From: Xenococcus sp. PCC 7305
GTDB lineage: Bacteria > Cyanobacteriota > Cyanobacteriia > Cyanobacteriales > Xenococcaceae
NCBI RefSeq assembly: GCF_000332055.1
Contig: NZ_ALVZ01000232.1
Coordinates: forward strand, 52,328-116,327
Direction: 5' to 3'
DNA length: 64,000 nucleotides
The position numbers and the translations under genes are program-made. This document shows, in pieces, positions 8,232-17,896 of the stretch. How positions within the stretch are numbered: position 1 is the first letter of the stretch; each line of letters starts with the position of its first letter. The notes under the pieces are model-generated. The model was given only the letters and a program-made list of their open reading frames with translations. It did not search any database and had not been told where the DNA came from.

Positions 8232-10661
8232 CTAGAAAATAGTTCCGGTTGAGCCATCTTCTCCTACATAGCCGATTAATTCCAGACCACCAATTTGATC
8301 ACCGATGGTAATGGCATCAGAACAAGAAGTGTGATAGTCGATATCTGTTAAAGGCCCACTACCAACACTATTGGCATCGTCAAAGACTAAAATATTCGTG
8401 TTCGAGCCAAAGTCACCACTTAAAGTGATAATATCTCCAGTATTCACAGTCCCTTGGAAAAGACTACCACCACCTTTGCCGTCACCAGCAGAGATAAAAG
8501 CAGTATCGTCATTATCTGTCGTTCCACTAATCTCAAATTTTTTGTTTTGATTATTGTTAACTCCAATACTGGGATCGTAACGGAAGACAAGAGCTACTGG
8601 CTTACCTAGAACATCACAGACATCGCCAGGAATTGAAGGTGGAGTAACTCCAGTATAATTAGCGGGGTCCATATCCATAACTTCATCGGGACTGTCTACA
8701 GGATTGGCGGTAACAGTTCCTTTGTTCGTCTGTAGACCTTCTTCCGCAATTTCTGATGCAGTATAAGTCCAGGTTTCATTGAGATCCAACAAATTATTAT
8801 TGTTACTATCGCCACCAACAAATTGAACGTTGCTAAGACGATCATCTGTTACTTCGACATTAGCTAAAGGTACATCGCCAGTATTATTCACTTCGTAGGT
8901 GAAGATAACATCGCCCCCTACTTTAGCATCAGGGCCTGGAGGATTATCGGCATCTAAATCATCAGAAAAGATGGGGTCACTTGGAGTGTTGGGGAAAAAG
9001 CCTCCACTGCCGCCTTTGCCACCTTTGCCGCCTTTACCTCCCTTGCCGCCCTTGCCGCCAATAGGAGGAAAAACTCCACCGGAACCTGGAAGTTCTACTC
9101 TGACAAATTTTTCAATGTCAATTCCTGGGTTAGCAGGATTACTAAAGAAACCAGCATCAATAGTGTCATTTCTTTCCCCAGCAGCTAAAGTGACAACTTC
9201 AGACATTAAGCCATTATTGGGATTGGCATCAGAGTCGATACTCGGATTATTTCCTACTCGGAAAGGACTTACCGAGTCGAATCCGTCAGGAATGTCGAAC
9301 ATCACCTTATATTGTCCAGGAGTTAGATCATCAAAGGAGTATAGTCCATTGCTATTGGTAGTAGTAGTCTCTAAAATAGTACCATTAGGGCTTTGTAGCT
9401 TAACTGTAGCTCCAGCGATCCCTGGTTCATTATTATCTTGAATCCCATCTCTATCTAAGTCATCAAAGACAAAGTCTCCTAGACTAGCAAGTTGAGGTTC
9501 AGGAGGCTGATCTTGTTTAAGCCCAGCATCAATAGTAAGATTTCTCTCTCCTGGACGTAGATTAAAAACATTACTTCTACCTGTTGCCGTATTAATATTA
9601 CTATCGACGGTAGGAACTCTCTGACCGTTAATTCTGGCAAACTGCTCTGTAAAGGTAAAGTTATCAGGTTTAATAACTTCAATCTGATAACTACCAGACA
9701 CTACATTATTGAAAAAATATTGACCGGTAACATCTGTTGTATCAGTTGCTATGATATTGCCATTTTGCAATAGATTAACTCTAATACCAACAAGACCTTG
9801 TTCATTATCGTCTTGAATACCGTCGCAATCAGCATCGTCCCAAACAAAATTTCCAATTACTCCCTTTTTCGGAGGTTCAGGAGGCTTATCTCTTTTTAAT
9901 CCAGCATCAACAGTTAGGTTTCTTTCTCCTGGACGAAGACTGATCACATTACTAAGGCCAGTACCAGGATTAATATTGCTATCGAACCTAGGAACTCTTT
10001 GTCCATTAACGGTGGCAAACTGCTCAGTAAAATTAAAGTTGCCTGGTTTGAGTACTTCAACTCGATATTTACCAGTATCTAAATTATTGAATAAATACTT
10101 ACCATTAGCGTCAGTTATATCTGTTGCTACAACATTGCCATATAGGTCTAACAAGTTAACTTTAATGTTAGCTAGACCGCCTTCGTTTTTGTCTTGTATG
10201 CCATCACAATCGATATCTTCCCAGACAAAATCTCCAATTGCTCCTTTCTTGGGTTGAGGTGGTTTTCTTTTGATTAGACCAGCATCAATGGTTCTATTAA
10301 ATTCTCCTTCCCTGAGGAAAAAGATATTGCTCATTCCATTATTGGGATTAATATTACTGTCCAATTGTGCTGGATTGAGAATTCCTCCTGGACGAGCAAA
10401 CTGTTGAGTAAAGTCAAAACCCAATGGTTTTTCTACGGAAATTTTATATTTGCCCGCATCGAGATTATCGAAGGAATATTCGCCATTAAAATCAGTTACC
10501 GTACTATCTAAAGTAGTACCATAACGATCTTGTAATTTCACAACGACGTTTTTTACTCCAGGCTCGTTCGGATCTTGAATGCCGTCGCGATCTAGATCTT
10601 CCCAGACAAAATCTCCAATGCGACCTTTTCTTTGTGGTGGTTTAGGATAGCTTTCAGACAT
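8232..10661 (-). CDS. SdrD B-type repeat surface protein
   Basis: An 809-aa protein with four SdrD B-like (Cna-B fold) domains, at about residues 12-130, 139-255, 264-380 and 389-505. Each opens with IGDFVWEDLDRDGIQD-type text, an EF-hand-like Ca2+ loop, and closes with R(N/T)xTIDAG. A flexible GGKGGKGG linker (about 530-555) follows, then a DUF11-like Ig-type domain (about 570-665, DVIFTYEVNNTGDVPL), then a C-terminal domain with paired cysteines (DVCDVLGKPVALVFRY). There is no classical signal peptide, which is frequent for cyanobacterial relatives, so the export route is unclear. An extracellular matrix or adhesion role is inferred. It is monocistronic, with a 514-bp upstream gap. Confidence 0.85.
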   Translation of the reverse strand: MSESYPKPPQRKGRIGDFVWEDLDRDGIQDPNEPGVKNVVVKLQDRYGTTLDSTVTDFNGEYSFDNLDAGKYKISVEKPLGFDFTQQFARPGGILNPAQLDSNINPNNGMSNIFFLREGEFNRTIDAGLIKRKPPQPKKGAIGDFVWEDIDCDGIQDKNEGGLANIKVNLLDLYGNVVATDITDANGKYLFNNLDTGKYRVEVLKPGNFNFTEQFATVNGQRVPRFDSNINPGTGLSNVISLRPGERNLTVDAGLKRDKPPEPPKKGVIGNFVWDDADCDGIQDDNEQGLVGIRVNLLQNGNIIATDTTDVTGQYFFNNVVSGSYQIEVIKPDNFTFTEQFARINGQRVPTVDSNINTATGRSNVFNLRPGERNLTIDAGLKQDQPPEPQLASLGDFVFDDLDRDGIQDNNEPGIAGATVKLQSPNGTILETTTTNSNGLYSFDDLTPGQYKVMFDIPDGFDSVSPFRVGNNPSIDSDANPNNGLMSEVVTLAAGERNDTIDAGFFSNPANPGIDIEKFVRVELPGSGGVFPPIGGKGGKGGKGGKGGKGGSGGFFPNTPSDPIFSDDLDADNPPGPDAKVGGDVIFTYEVNNTGDVPLANVEVTDDRLSNVQFVGGDSNNNNLLDLNETWTYTASEIAEEGLQTNKGTVTANPVDSPDEVMDMDPANYTGVTPPSIPGDVCDVLGKPVALVFRYDPSIGVNNNQNKKFEISGTTDNDDTAFISAGDGKGGGSLFQGTVNTGDIITLSGDFGSNTNILVFDDANSVGSGPLTDIDYHTSCSDAITIGDQIGGLELIGYVGEDGSTGTIF

Positions 10662-11175
10662 AGTGTTCTTTTCCTGTTGAATAATTTAAGTTGTAATTCA
10701 TCTCAGCAACAATAACTAAGATGAATTTCTCGTACGTAATTTTTCTTATGCTGACATACTACATAATTTTTATGCATAAGTAAACCCTTCAAATAATATA
10801 TATTTAATGTAAAGAACTCGGAGCTTTGTTACAAAATAGAAATGATTGAGAGATTGAGTTATTTACTGATAGTCAAACAAGTTTTTAGGTAGTCAGAAAA
10901 GAGGCAAAATACATAACTTTTTTAGTCAAGAAATCAGGAAGTATTTGCATTATCAAGTTATGATTGTGGTTGCTGTAATTTAAAACACGGTCGTACTATG
11001 AAGCTTTCATGAGGAAAATTGCTTAATAGACGAAGAAATCTTGAAGTTCATATCTAGACAATTGAACAAAAAGATTTTTGTATGGTATGAATAAGTAAGT
11101 GTTTAAACTAATAAAACAAATATTGAAAACGAGTATCTTTAGATATATCTATAAATTGTTCAGAATCTTAAGTAA
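10662..11175. other. Intergenic region between divergent genes, no gene seen
   Basis: AT-rich spacer of 514 bp between the divergently oriented SdrD-like and STAND genes. I see no protein-like frame, RNA gene or strong hairpin. Promoters for both genes presumably lie here. Confidence 0.5.
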
Positions 11176-13047
11176 GTGAAATTAGAAACTGCTATAAAAT
11201 ACATCAATAATTTAATTAAGACGCAAGCGGATAGAAACTTGAGTTCTTCTGAAATTATTTTGCTCAAAGGTACTTGGAAAGGTTTGACTTATGAGCAAAT
11301 GGCAGAGGAATCTGGGTATAGCGTCAATTATTTGATGCGTGATATTGCGCCTAAGTTTTGGAAATTACTTTCTAAAAGTTTAGGAAAAAAAGTGGGTAAA
11401 ACTAATATCAGAATTGCTTTAGAAAGTTTAAGTGAAGAAGCAACTATAAGTTTAGAAGGTATTACTCAAAATTCTGTGAGGGCATCTGAACAACAAGCTT
11501 TAACTCAAAATACTAGGCAAAATTTGAGGGAAGCTCCCACTCTGCCTTCAGTTTTTTATAATCGATCCACTGAGCTGGCAGCTCTACAACATTGGATTAT
11601 TGAGGATAAATGTCGCCTGGTTGGATTATGGGGTGCTAGTGGGGTTGGCAAAACTACCTTAGTTCAAAAGTTATTGCCATCAATTCAAGACAAGTTTGAA
11701 TATGTTATTTGGCGCTCTTTTGCCAAAGCCCCTTCTCTAAAGGAGTTGGTCGATAGTCTGTATCGGTTATTTCCGGATAAGACTTGTGAGCAGGATTTGG
11801 TAGTTGCAATGACTTCTTTGCTGAAATCCTCTTCTTTCTTGTTGGTTATTGATGGTGTGGAGTCAATACTGGAGTCTGGAAATTTAGCGGGAAAATACCG
11901 TGATGGATATCAAGATTATGAAAAACTTTTTCAATATTTGGTGGAAAGTTCTCATCAAAGTACAGTTTTAATTACAGGCTTAGAAAAGCCTCGAGGAATT
12001 TTACAAGTTAAAGAGCATAATTCAGTAGTCCGCTCTTGGCAATTATTGGGATTATCGTCTGAGGATATTAGTCCTATTTTGAGCTCAGAAAATTTATCGG
12101 GAACTACAGAATGGCAAAATTTGATTCATCTTTATCAGGGTAATCCTCTTTATTTAAGAATTGTGGCGAAAACGATCGCAAAACTCTTTAATGGCAATGT
12201 TGCCGAATTTTTAGCTCAAAAGTCTTTGGTTTTTGGGGAGATAGCTCAATTGCTGGCTAATTCCTTTGCTCGCTTATCGGATTTGGAGCAGGAAATTCTT
12301 TATTGGTTGGCTAGCGAAGGTACCGCGATTTCTTTATCGCAAATTCAGGAAGAAATTCCTTTATCTATTTATCCAGGGCAATTGATAGAAGCTTTAGAGT
12401 CTTTGCAACAGCGATCGCTAATTGAGACAAGTTCGATTAATGAGCAGTCTTTGTTTCTGCTGCCTCCGATCATTCAAGAATATGTGACTAATAAATTTAT
12501 TGCTCAGATTAGTGGTGAATTTTCAGCTCAAGCTAGACAAAAAAAGAGATTTTTGGCAAAGAAAGGAGCAACGAGTATTCTTTCTTTGGGTCATAAACCC
12601 ACTCGTTTAAGTCAATGGTTAGAAAATCAAATTGAGACGTCTTGGCAACCTCTAGAAGCTTTATTAATTAATTCCCCAGAACTTTCTGTGCGATTGCGAA
12701 GTGCTTTCAATCTTCGAGGAGAAGCTACAGTCAAAAGATTTAAACAAGTCAGGCTGGGAGAGCAAAGTGATAGCCCGACTGTAATCTTGTTAGTTGCGAT
12801 CGAAAAAGAGACAGAGCAAACTTTCAAAATTTGTGTGCAAACTCAGCCGATTAAACAGCAAAAAACTTTACCTCCTCAGATCAAAATGAGCTTGCTAAAC
12901 ACCCAAGATGAGACTCTGGCTGAGGTAATTGCTCAGAGTAAGGACAATTTTATTCAATTGCCTTATTTTAGTGGGGAGCTGACAGAGAGTTTTAAGATTG
13001 AGCTATCTCTTGAGGGTCAAAGTCACATAGAAGAATTTGTGATCTGA
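11176..13047 (+). CDS. STAND (NB-ARC-type) ATPase with N-terminal HTH and C-terminal DUF1822-like domain
   Basis: A 623-aa protein with a GTG start. Residues 1-85 form a helix-turn-helix-like module (GLTYEQMAEESGYSVNYLMRD) like the N-terminal domains of cyanobacterial NB-ARC regulators. Residues about 125-450 are a STAND P-loop ATPase: Walker A is GASGVGKT at 153-160 and Walker B is FLLVIDGVE near 217. A winged-helix segment follows (LSDLEQEILYWLASEG). The last 150 residues (LPPQIKMSLLNTQDE, DNFIQLPYFSGE, ending IEEFVI) resemble DUF1822, normally a stand-alone gene beside CHASE2 and DUF928 genes in cyanobacteria. It is 20 bp upstream of the CHAT-CHASE2 gene, so they are probably co-transcribed. 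It is likely a signal-gated switch for its neighbours. The DUF1822 assignment is from memory of the family. Confidence 0.8.
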   Translation: MKLETAIKYINNLIKTQADRNLSSSEIILLKGTWKGLTYEQMAEESGYSVNYLMRDIAPKFWKLLSKSLGKKVGKTNIRIALESLSEEATISLEGITQNSVRASEQQALTQNTRQNLREAPTLPSVFYNRSTELAALQHWIIEDKCRLVGLWGASGVGKTTLVQKLLPSIQDKFEYVIWRSFAKAPSLKELVDSLYRLFPDKTCEQDLVVAMTSLLKSSSFLLVIDGVESILESGNLAGKYRDGYQDYEKLFQYLVESSHQSTVLITGLEKPRGILQVKEHNSVVRSWQLLGLSSEDISPILSSENLSGTTEWQNLIHLYQGNPLYLRIVAKTIAKLFNGNVAEFLAQKSLVFGEIAQLLANSFARLSDLEQEILYWLASEGTAISLSQIQEEIPLSIYPGQLIEALESLQQRSLIETSSINEQSLFLLPPIIQEYVTNKFIAQISGEFSAQARQKKRFLAKKGATSILSLGHKPTRLSQWLENQIETSWQPLEALLINSPELSVRLRSAFNLRGEATVKRFKQVRLGEQSDSPTVILLVAIEKETEQTFKICVQTQPIKQQKTLPPQIKMSLLNTQDETLAEVIAQSKDNFIQLPYFSGELTESFKIELSLEGQSHIEEFVI

Positions 13048-13067
13048 AATGAAGTCAGAAGTTAATA

Positions 13068-15479
13068 ATGAAAAGGGTTGTTATCAATTTTGGGCAGGGT
13101 AATTTACAAGATGGCTGTCAAACAGTAACAGTTCAGATCCGAACGGTAGAGAATAATGTTCCTTGGCAATGTATTGGTTCTCTGCCTGCTGCCCCTGAGT
13201 TGGCTGCTTCCTATCAAAAATGGCACGATTGTTATCAAGCTTATAATCAAAATCAGGCAACTCGTATTAGTGTTTTACCTGCGGAGGGTTTTCGTTATTC
13301 AGAATCAGAGTTTGCCGAAATAGCTCAGAAGTTGCCTCGACAAATTAATCAATGGCTAGATTCGCTCTCCTTTCGACCAATTGAGCGCCAATTGCGGACA
13401 GAATTAGCTCGCAATGAAGTTATAGAAGTAATTATCGAAACTGAAGATTCTCAATTACAGCAACTGCCTTGGCATTTATGGCATTTTTTTGCTGATTATC
13501 CCCAGGCAGAAATAGCCTTAAGTCCTTTGAAATGGCGTCAGATAGCAGTTAAGGCCCCAAATCTTGGCAAAGTGAGAGTCCTCGCTATTTTGGGCAATAG
13601 TGTGGGCATTGATGTGACCAGCGATCGCGAAGCTTTAAAATTGTTGGCGAATACGGAATTAGAAATTCTTGAAGAGCCGACAATCAAAGAACTCAATGAG
13701 AAACTATGGGTTAAACCAGGATGGGATATTATCCTTTTTTCGGGACATAGTGCTAGTGAGTCCCAGGATGGTCGCATTTATCTGAATGACAAGCAAAGTT
13801 TGACCATTGCCCAGTTAAAAAATTCCTTAGAGACTGCGATCGCTAATGGGTTGCAGATTGCCATTTTTAATTCTTGTGATGGCGTAGGCTTGGCCATTAA
13901 GTTAGCCGATTTAAATTTTCCCGCAACCGTCGTGATGCGTGAACCAATACCTGATTTGGTAGCGCAGGCTTTTTTGCGCTATTTCCTAGAAGCCTTAAGT
14001 CGCGATCGCAGTTTTTTATTAGCAATCCGAGAAGCTAGACAAAGATTGCAAGCTTGGGAGTCAGATTTTCCCTGCGCCAGTTGGCTTCCCTTAACCTGGA
14101 AAAATCCTACAGCCCAGGCTCTAAGCTGGTCAGACTTACATCAACAACAACCGATTCAGCGCTCTGAGAGTCCTCCTTTGGTGCGAAAAAAATCTCCCGT
14201 TTGGGGAGTTAAGCTTGTTGTGTTTACCAGCTTGGTTACCAGTATTTTTGTGATGATATTGCGATCGCTATCCCTATTAGAACCGCTGGAACTTATGGCT
14301 TATGATCTTCTAATCCAACAGCGTCCCCCAGAAAATATCGATCCTCGTATTTTAGTGGTAGAAATTACGGAATCAGATACCAATCGCGATCGCTATCCCC
14401 TCCAAGATAGTACCTTAGTTAAAGCAATTGATCGTTTACAAGAACATCAACCAGCCGCGATCGGATTAGATTTACATCGCGCCTATGCCCGAAGTTCTGG
14501 CTATCAAGAGCTAATTAATCGTTTTCGCCAATATCCTAATCTTTTTTTAGTTTGTTCCTATGGCGCAACGGATCATAGCTACGCACCACCACAGGAACTT
14601 TCTCAGGAGAAATTAACTTATCAAATGGGATTTAGTGATTTATTAATTGATGGTAAAACTAGCAATCGAGAGAGCGATCGCATTGACTTGCAAATCAAAG
14701 CAAATTTACCCCATAAAAATCTGATGGTGCGCCGTCAACTGCTTTCCTATGACCCGAGTTTAGCGACTAGTCCCTCTAGTTGTATTACGCCCTATAGTTT
14801 TAGTTTCCAATTAGCTTTTCAATATTTACAGGCAAAACAAATAAAACCATTAACAGTTAATCAACAAGAACAATGGCAGTTTGCAGATGTAGTTTTTGCT
14901 GAGATGTCGCCTCGTTTTGGTGGCTATCAAAATGTAGAAAGATCTAGTAGTCAAATACCAATTAACTATCGCTCTGAGCAACCAGGACAGAGAATTACTT
15001 TAGCCGAATTATTATCAGGAAAAATCGAACCCCAGTTGATTCGCGATCGCATTATTTTATTCGGTTATACTGCACCAGTGGCCAAAGATTACTTTGAAAC
15101 TCCCTATGGAACTATGCCAGGAATTTGGATTCATGGCCATATGACAAGTCAAATGATTAGTGCAGTTATCGATCAACGTCCTCTAATCTGGGTATTACCG
15201 CAATGGGGCAACATACAATGGGGCGATTGGCTTTGGGTTTGGAGTTGGTCTATAGTTGGCGGAATCGCCATAACTATTATTAGTTCCACTATTAGTCCCA
15301 GATTTCGTTATCTGATTTTAACTACTGGAGTGATAATTTTAGTTTTGCATCAAGCTTGTCTCTTACTCTTGATTAATGGTGGTTGGATGCCCTATGTTCC
15401 GACATTATTGTCGTTTCTGGTGACAGGAAGCATAATTGTTATTTGTCGTGATGTAAAATTTTTCCTGAGAAAAGCTTGA
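13068..15479 (+). CDS. CHAT-CHASE2 membrane sensor protein
   Basis: An 803-aa protein. The N-terminal 370 residues form a CHAT-type caspase-like domain with His in ILFSGHSAS and Cys in IFNSCDGVG as the probable dyad. A single membrane helix follows near 382-400 (VVFTSLVTSIFVMIL). Next is an extracytoplasmic CHASE2 sensor domain (about 405-700, starting ELMAYDLLIQQRPPE, with PAAIGLDLHR and FGYTAPVAKDYF). Three hydrophobic helices at the C-terminus return the chain to the membrane. A sensor outside the membrane coupled to a protease-like domain inside is the plausible reading. It sits between the STAND gene and the DUF928 gene on the same strand. Signal and substrate are unknown. Confidence 0.88.
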   Translation: MKRVVINFGQGNLQDGCQTVTVQIRTVENNVPWQCIGSLPAAPELAASYQKWHDCYQAYNQNQATRISVLPAEGFRYSESEFAEIAQKLPRQINQWLDSLSFRPIERQLRTELARNEVIEVIIETEDSQLQQLPWHLWHFFADYPQAEIALSPLKWRQIAVKAPNLGKVRVLAILGNSVGIDVTSDREALKLLANTELEILEEPTIKELNEKLWVKPGWDIILFSGHSASESQDGRIYLNDKQSLTIAQLKNSLETAIANGLQIAIFNSCDGVGLAIKLADLNFPATVVMREPIPDLVAQAFLRYFLEALSRDRSFLLAIREARQRLQAWESDFPCASWLPLTWKNPTAQALSWSDLHQQQPIQRSESPPLVRKKSPVWGVKLVVFTSLVTSIFVMILRSLSLLEPLELMAYDLLIQQRPPENIDPRILVVEITESDTNRDRYPLQDSTLVKAIDRLQEHQPAAIGLDLHRAYARSSGYQELINRFRQYPNLFLVCSYGATDHSYAPPQELSQEKLTYQMGFSDLLIDGKTSNRESDRIDLQIKANLPHKNLMVRRQLLSYDPSLATSPSSCITPYSFSFQLAFQYLQAKQIKPLTVNQQEQWQFADVVFAEMSPRFGGYQNVERSSSQIPINYRSEQPGQRITLAELLSGKIEPQLIRDRIILFGYTAPVAKDYFETPYGTMPGIWIHGHMTSQMISAVIDQRPLIWVLPQWGNIQWGDWLWVWSWSIVGGIAITIISSTISPRFRYLILTTGVIILVLHQACLLLLINGGWMPYVPTLLSFLVTGSIIVICRDVKFFLRKA

Positions 15480-15616
15480 TATTTTAGCCATTACAACGTC
15501 AGCATCCAACGAAAGGAATTCGTTATGTCCGAGAGAAACAATTTGTTTCCTAGGAATTCGACGAATTTTCTTTTTGATTAAATTTTCCAAGTTGAACAAT
15601 GAAGTAATAGGCTTTT

Positions 15617-15650
15617 CCCTAAATCCCCAAATCCCCAAATCCCTAAATCC
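15617..15650. repeat. AAATCCCC short tandem repeat
   Basis: Four to five copies of an 8-bp unit (ccctaaat, ccccaaat) in the 236-bp spacer between the CHAT-CHASE2 and DUF928 genes. It belongs to the class of short intergenic repeats found throughout this window. Confidence 0.75.
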
Positions 15651-15715
15651 TTATTCAGAACTAGTAAATTTTGTACTTATCGAACTCACGTCATTGCAAT
15701 AAAAATCTAGATTTT

Positions 15716-16495
15716 ATGTTTTATCGGCAATTATTATTTCTTATCTTAAGTATCAATATTTTCTTCTTAGATAACGGTTATGCACGTAGTGAGGCGGAGC
15801 TCTTCGAGATAGCGCAATCTGAAACTGCAAAACCAGAAAACTCGACAATTCAAAACCAAAATCCTGTTCCCCCACGTCCTTCTCCACCAGAGAGAATTCC
15901 TCCCAATAAAGTCAAACCTGGTGGGGGATTAAGTGCTTTTCGACGCTCTTGTAATAATGATACAGAATCTTTAATTGCTCTAATTCCCATTGCTAGTCCT
16001 GTATTAACTATTAGCTCTAATCCGACTTTTTTATTTTACATTCCCGATATCCCCACCGATATTGATTTTGCTGAACTTTCAATCCTCACAGCCGATGAAA
16101 AAACCCGTGTTTATCTAAATCGTTTAACTTTGCCGAAATCTCCAGGAATTATGATTGTTGAACTACCGCAAGATTCCTCGCCTTTACTAGAAGAATCGGC
16201 ACTATATCATTGGTATTTTCAACTTTATTGTACAAATACAACCGCTGCTCTAGAAGTTAATGGTTGGGTCAAAAGAGTTGAAGCGACGACCGCAAGAAAA
16301 TTACAAGTTGAACAGGGTGAGCCGAGGATTTGGCATGATGCGATCGCAAAAGTAGCAGGAGAATTACTCATTACACCAGAAGATGAAATTCTTAAGCAAC
16401 AATGGTTAAAACTTTTACAAGTTATTCAACGGGAGGAGTTAATAAATATGCCTTTATGGAAACTAGAACTTGAACAGTCAACTACTAAGTCTTAA
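15716..16495 (+). CDS. DUF928 family secreted protein
   Basis: About 259 aa from the ATG at 15716. The frame opens 45 bp earlier, but this start gives a clean signal peptide (MFYRQLLFLILSINIFFL, then GYAR). A Pro-rich linker leads into the DUF928 core: PGGGLSAFRRSC, LIALIPIASPVLTISSNPTFLFYIPD, and YHWYFQLYC followed by VNGWVKRVE. DUF928 is a cyanobacterial periplasmic or secreted family of unknown biochemical role, repeatedly found next to CHASE2/CHAT and DUF1822 genes, as here. Two conserved cysteines may form a disulfide. A hairpin follows the stop codon, consistent with the end of a three-gene transcript. Confidence 0.85.
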   Translation: MFYRQLLFLILSINIFFLDNGYARSEAELFEIAQSETAKPENSTIQNQNPVPPRPSPPERIPPNKVKPGGGLSAFRRSCNNDTESLIALIPIASPVLTISSNPTFLFYIPDIPTDIDFAELSILTADEKTRVYLNRLTLPKSPGIMIVELPQDSSPLLEESALYHWYFQLYCTNTTAALEVNGWVKRVEATTARKLQVEQGEPRIWHDAIAKVAGELLITPEDEILKQQWLKLLQVIQREELINMPLWKLELEQSTTKS

Positions 16496-16502
16496 TAATA
16501 AA

Positions 16503-16534
16503 GAACATTGGTAGTTATCGCCAATGTTCAGAAT
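16503..16534 (+). terminator. Probable Rho-independent terminator of the STAND/CHAT-CHASE2/DUF928 cluster
   Basis: A perfect 9-bp stem (gaacattgg / ccaatgttc) with a 9-nt loop begins 8 bp after the DUF928 stop. It is followed only by agaattt, so the U-tract is weak. Confidence 0.55.
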
Positions 16535-16597
16535 TTCGCCTGAAAATAATTATAATATTTTGACTTTAGTATTGTATTTTCATAGTGAAGAAATATA

Positions 16598-17512
16598 CTA
16601 ATCAGCATAAATTATCGAAGGCGATGTTTTTATCGAAGGTGGTGTTTGTGAGCTTAAAGGTTCAAAGCCCATATATGTTAGATTAAAATCCGAATGAACA
16701 TTAATATTTTTAGCTACAATAGCACCTTCAAATACGGCAGGATTATGATATAAAACATCACTTGATGGCGCTAAAATTGTGCCTCTGAAAATTGTGTCTG
16801 ATTTATTAATGTTAATTGTTGATTGGTTGGGAAAGTTAAACAATACATGCTCAGGTGAAACTCCTGTTAACTCAATCTCACAACCACTACAGTCAAAATC
16901 TCCAGTAATGTTGAAAATAAAGTAGTCATCACTATCTCCAACTAATTCTAACGTGTCATAGTTGTAAGAAAGAGAAGTAAGAGAAATAACATTTAAATTT
17001 CCTTTACTATTCAAAATTAAATTATCGTCATCTCCTAATGCCCCTAGAACATGATTAGGAGCTAATCCAGCAATTTGAGCTGAGGAGGCGATAGCGTCTG
17101 AATTAGCTTGTTGTAGCTCATTATCAAAGGAACCATCGTCAATAATTCCATTGCTGGGAATAAAATTTTTGTCAGTGTAATTGAAATTACTACTACTGTG
17201 AATATAGGCAGTTCCCGACCAATCATTATTTTCTCCAATCTTCTGATTAGTCAAACTTTCAACATTTTCACCATATCCAATGTTTCCATTAACTTGAGTT
17301 GCCGAATTAATTATTACAGTACCGTCTTTTAAGCCAAAAATGGCATAGTTACTAGCTTCCCCAAGAGTAATGGAATCTGTCTGCGTCAAAGCTATTTTGG
17401 GAGTTAGCGCGGAGATAGCAGTGGCTAAAACTAAAGAAATGACAACATAAGATTTATCTTTAAGACTATTGGCTTGGTTTTTTTTAACACGAAATATTGA
17501 ATTACGTTTCAT
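16598..17512 (-). CDS. Choice-of-anchor A-type exported protein
   Basis: A 304-aa protein with an N-terminal export signal (basic start, then YVVISLVLATAISALTP, cleavage near ALT). The mature part resembles choice-of-anchor A or ice-binding-like beta-solenoid domains. An opening SNYAIFGLKDGTVIINSATQVNGNIG is followed by HVLFNFPNQSTININ, FRGTILAPSSDV and FEGAIVAKNINVHSDFNLTY. The FNF, GTILAP and GxIVAKN motifs are typical of the choice-of-anchor A family. No PEP-CTERM, LPXTG or other sorting tail is seen, so it is likely released or loosely surface-bound. Function unknown. It is flanked by other exported proteins and transcribed alone. Confidence 0.7.
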   Translation of the reverse strand: MKRNSIFRVKKNQANSLKDKSYVVISLVLATAISALTPKIALTQTDSITLGEASNYAIFGLKDGTVIINSATQVNGNIGYGENVESLTNQKIGENNDWSGTAYIHSSSNFNYTDKNFIPSNGIIDDGSFDNELQQANSDAIASSAQIAGLAPNHVLGALGDDDNLILNSKGNLNVISLTSLSYNYDTLELVGDSDDYFIFNITGDFDCSGCEIELTGVSPEHVLFNFPNQSTININKSDTIFRGTILAPSSDVLYHNPAVFEGAIVAKNINVHSDFNLTYMGFEPLSSQTPPSIKTSPSIIYAD

Positions 17513-17896
17513 AATAAACCTGAATGTGAGTATTGAATAATATATAGACTACAAATATTTCATTAATTACAATATGTCATATACGATTAGTAATTAAATA
17601 AAGGGAAAGTAAATCTTACTAGAAAAAAAAATAAGAAAAGATGAAATATAATTTTGCATGCATAATTTTTTTATGGCGGATGTTTTACGGTTAATAATTC
17701 AGGAAAAATTAGGTTACAACCTTGTTGATACAAAAATATGTACATCATTTATTAGTTCTAGTGAAGGATGAAGCATAAGAAAATATACTTGTTTTCTTCT
17801 TTCCATCTCCTCAGTCATTAGTCGCCAACAATTTATAGATGTACCTTAGCAGTATCAGATTTAATGCATATCTATTCTTATGTGCATTGATGGATT
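17513..17896. other. Intergenic spacer, no gene seen
   Basis: 384 bp of AT-rich DNA between two same-strand exported-protein genes. No protein-like frame, RNA gene or convincing terminator was found. Confidence 0.5.

Noticed and set aside
8899..9441. A 180-aa plus-strand open frame rich in Pro-Pro-Leu repeats
   Set aside because: It is the antisense reading of the Gly-Lys linker and SdrD-B domains of the minus-strand surface protein; it has no start context or family signal of its own.
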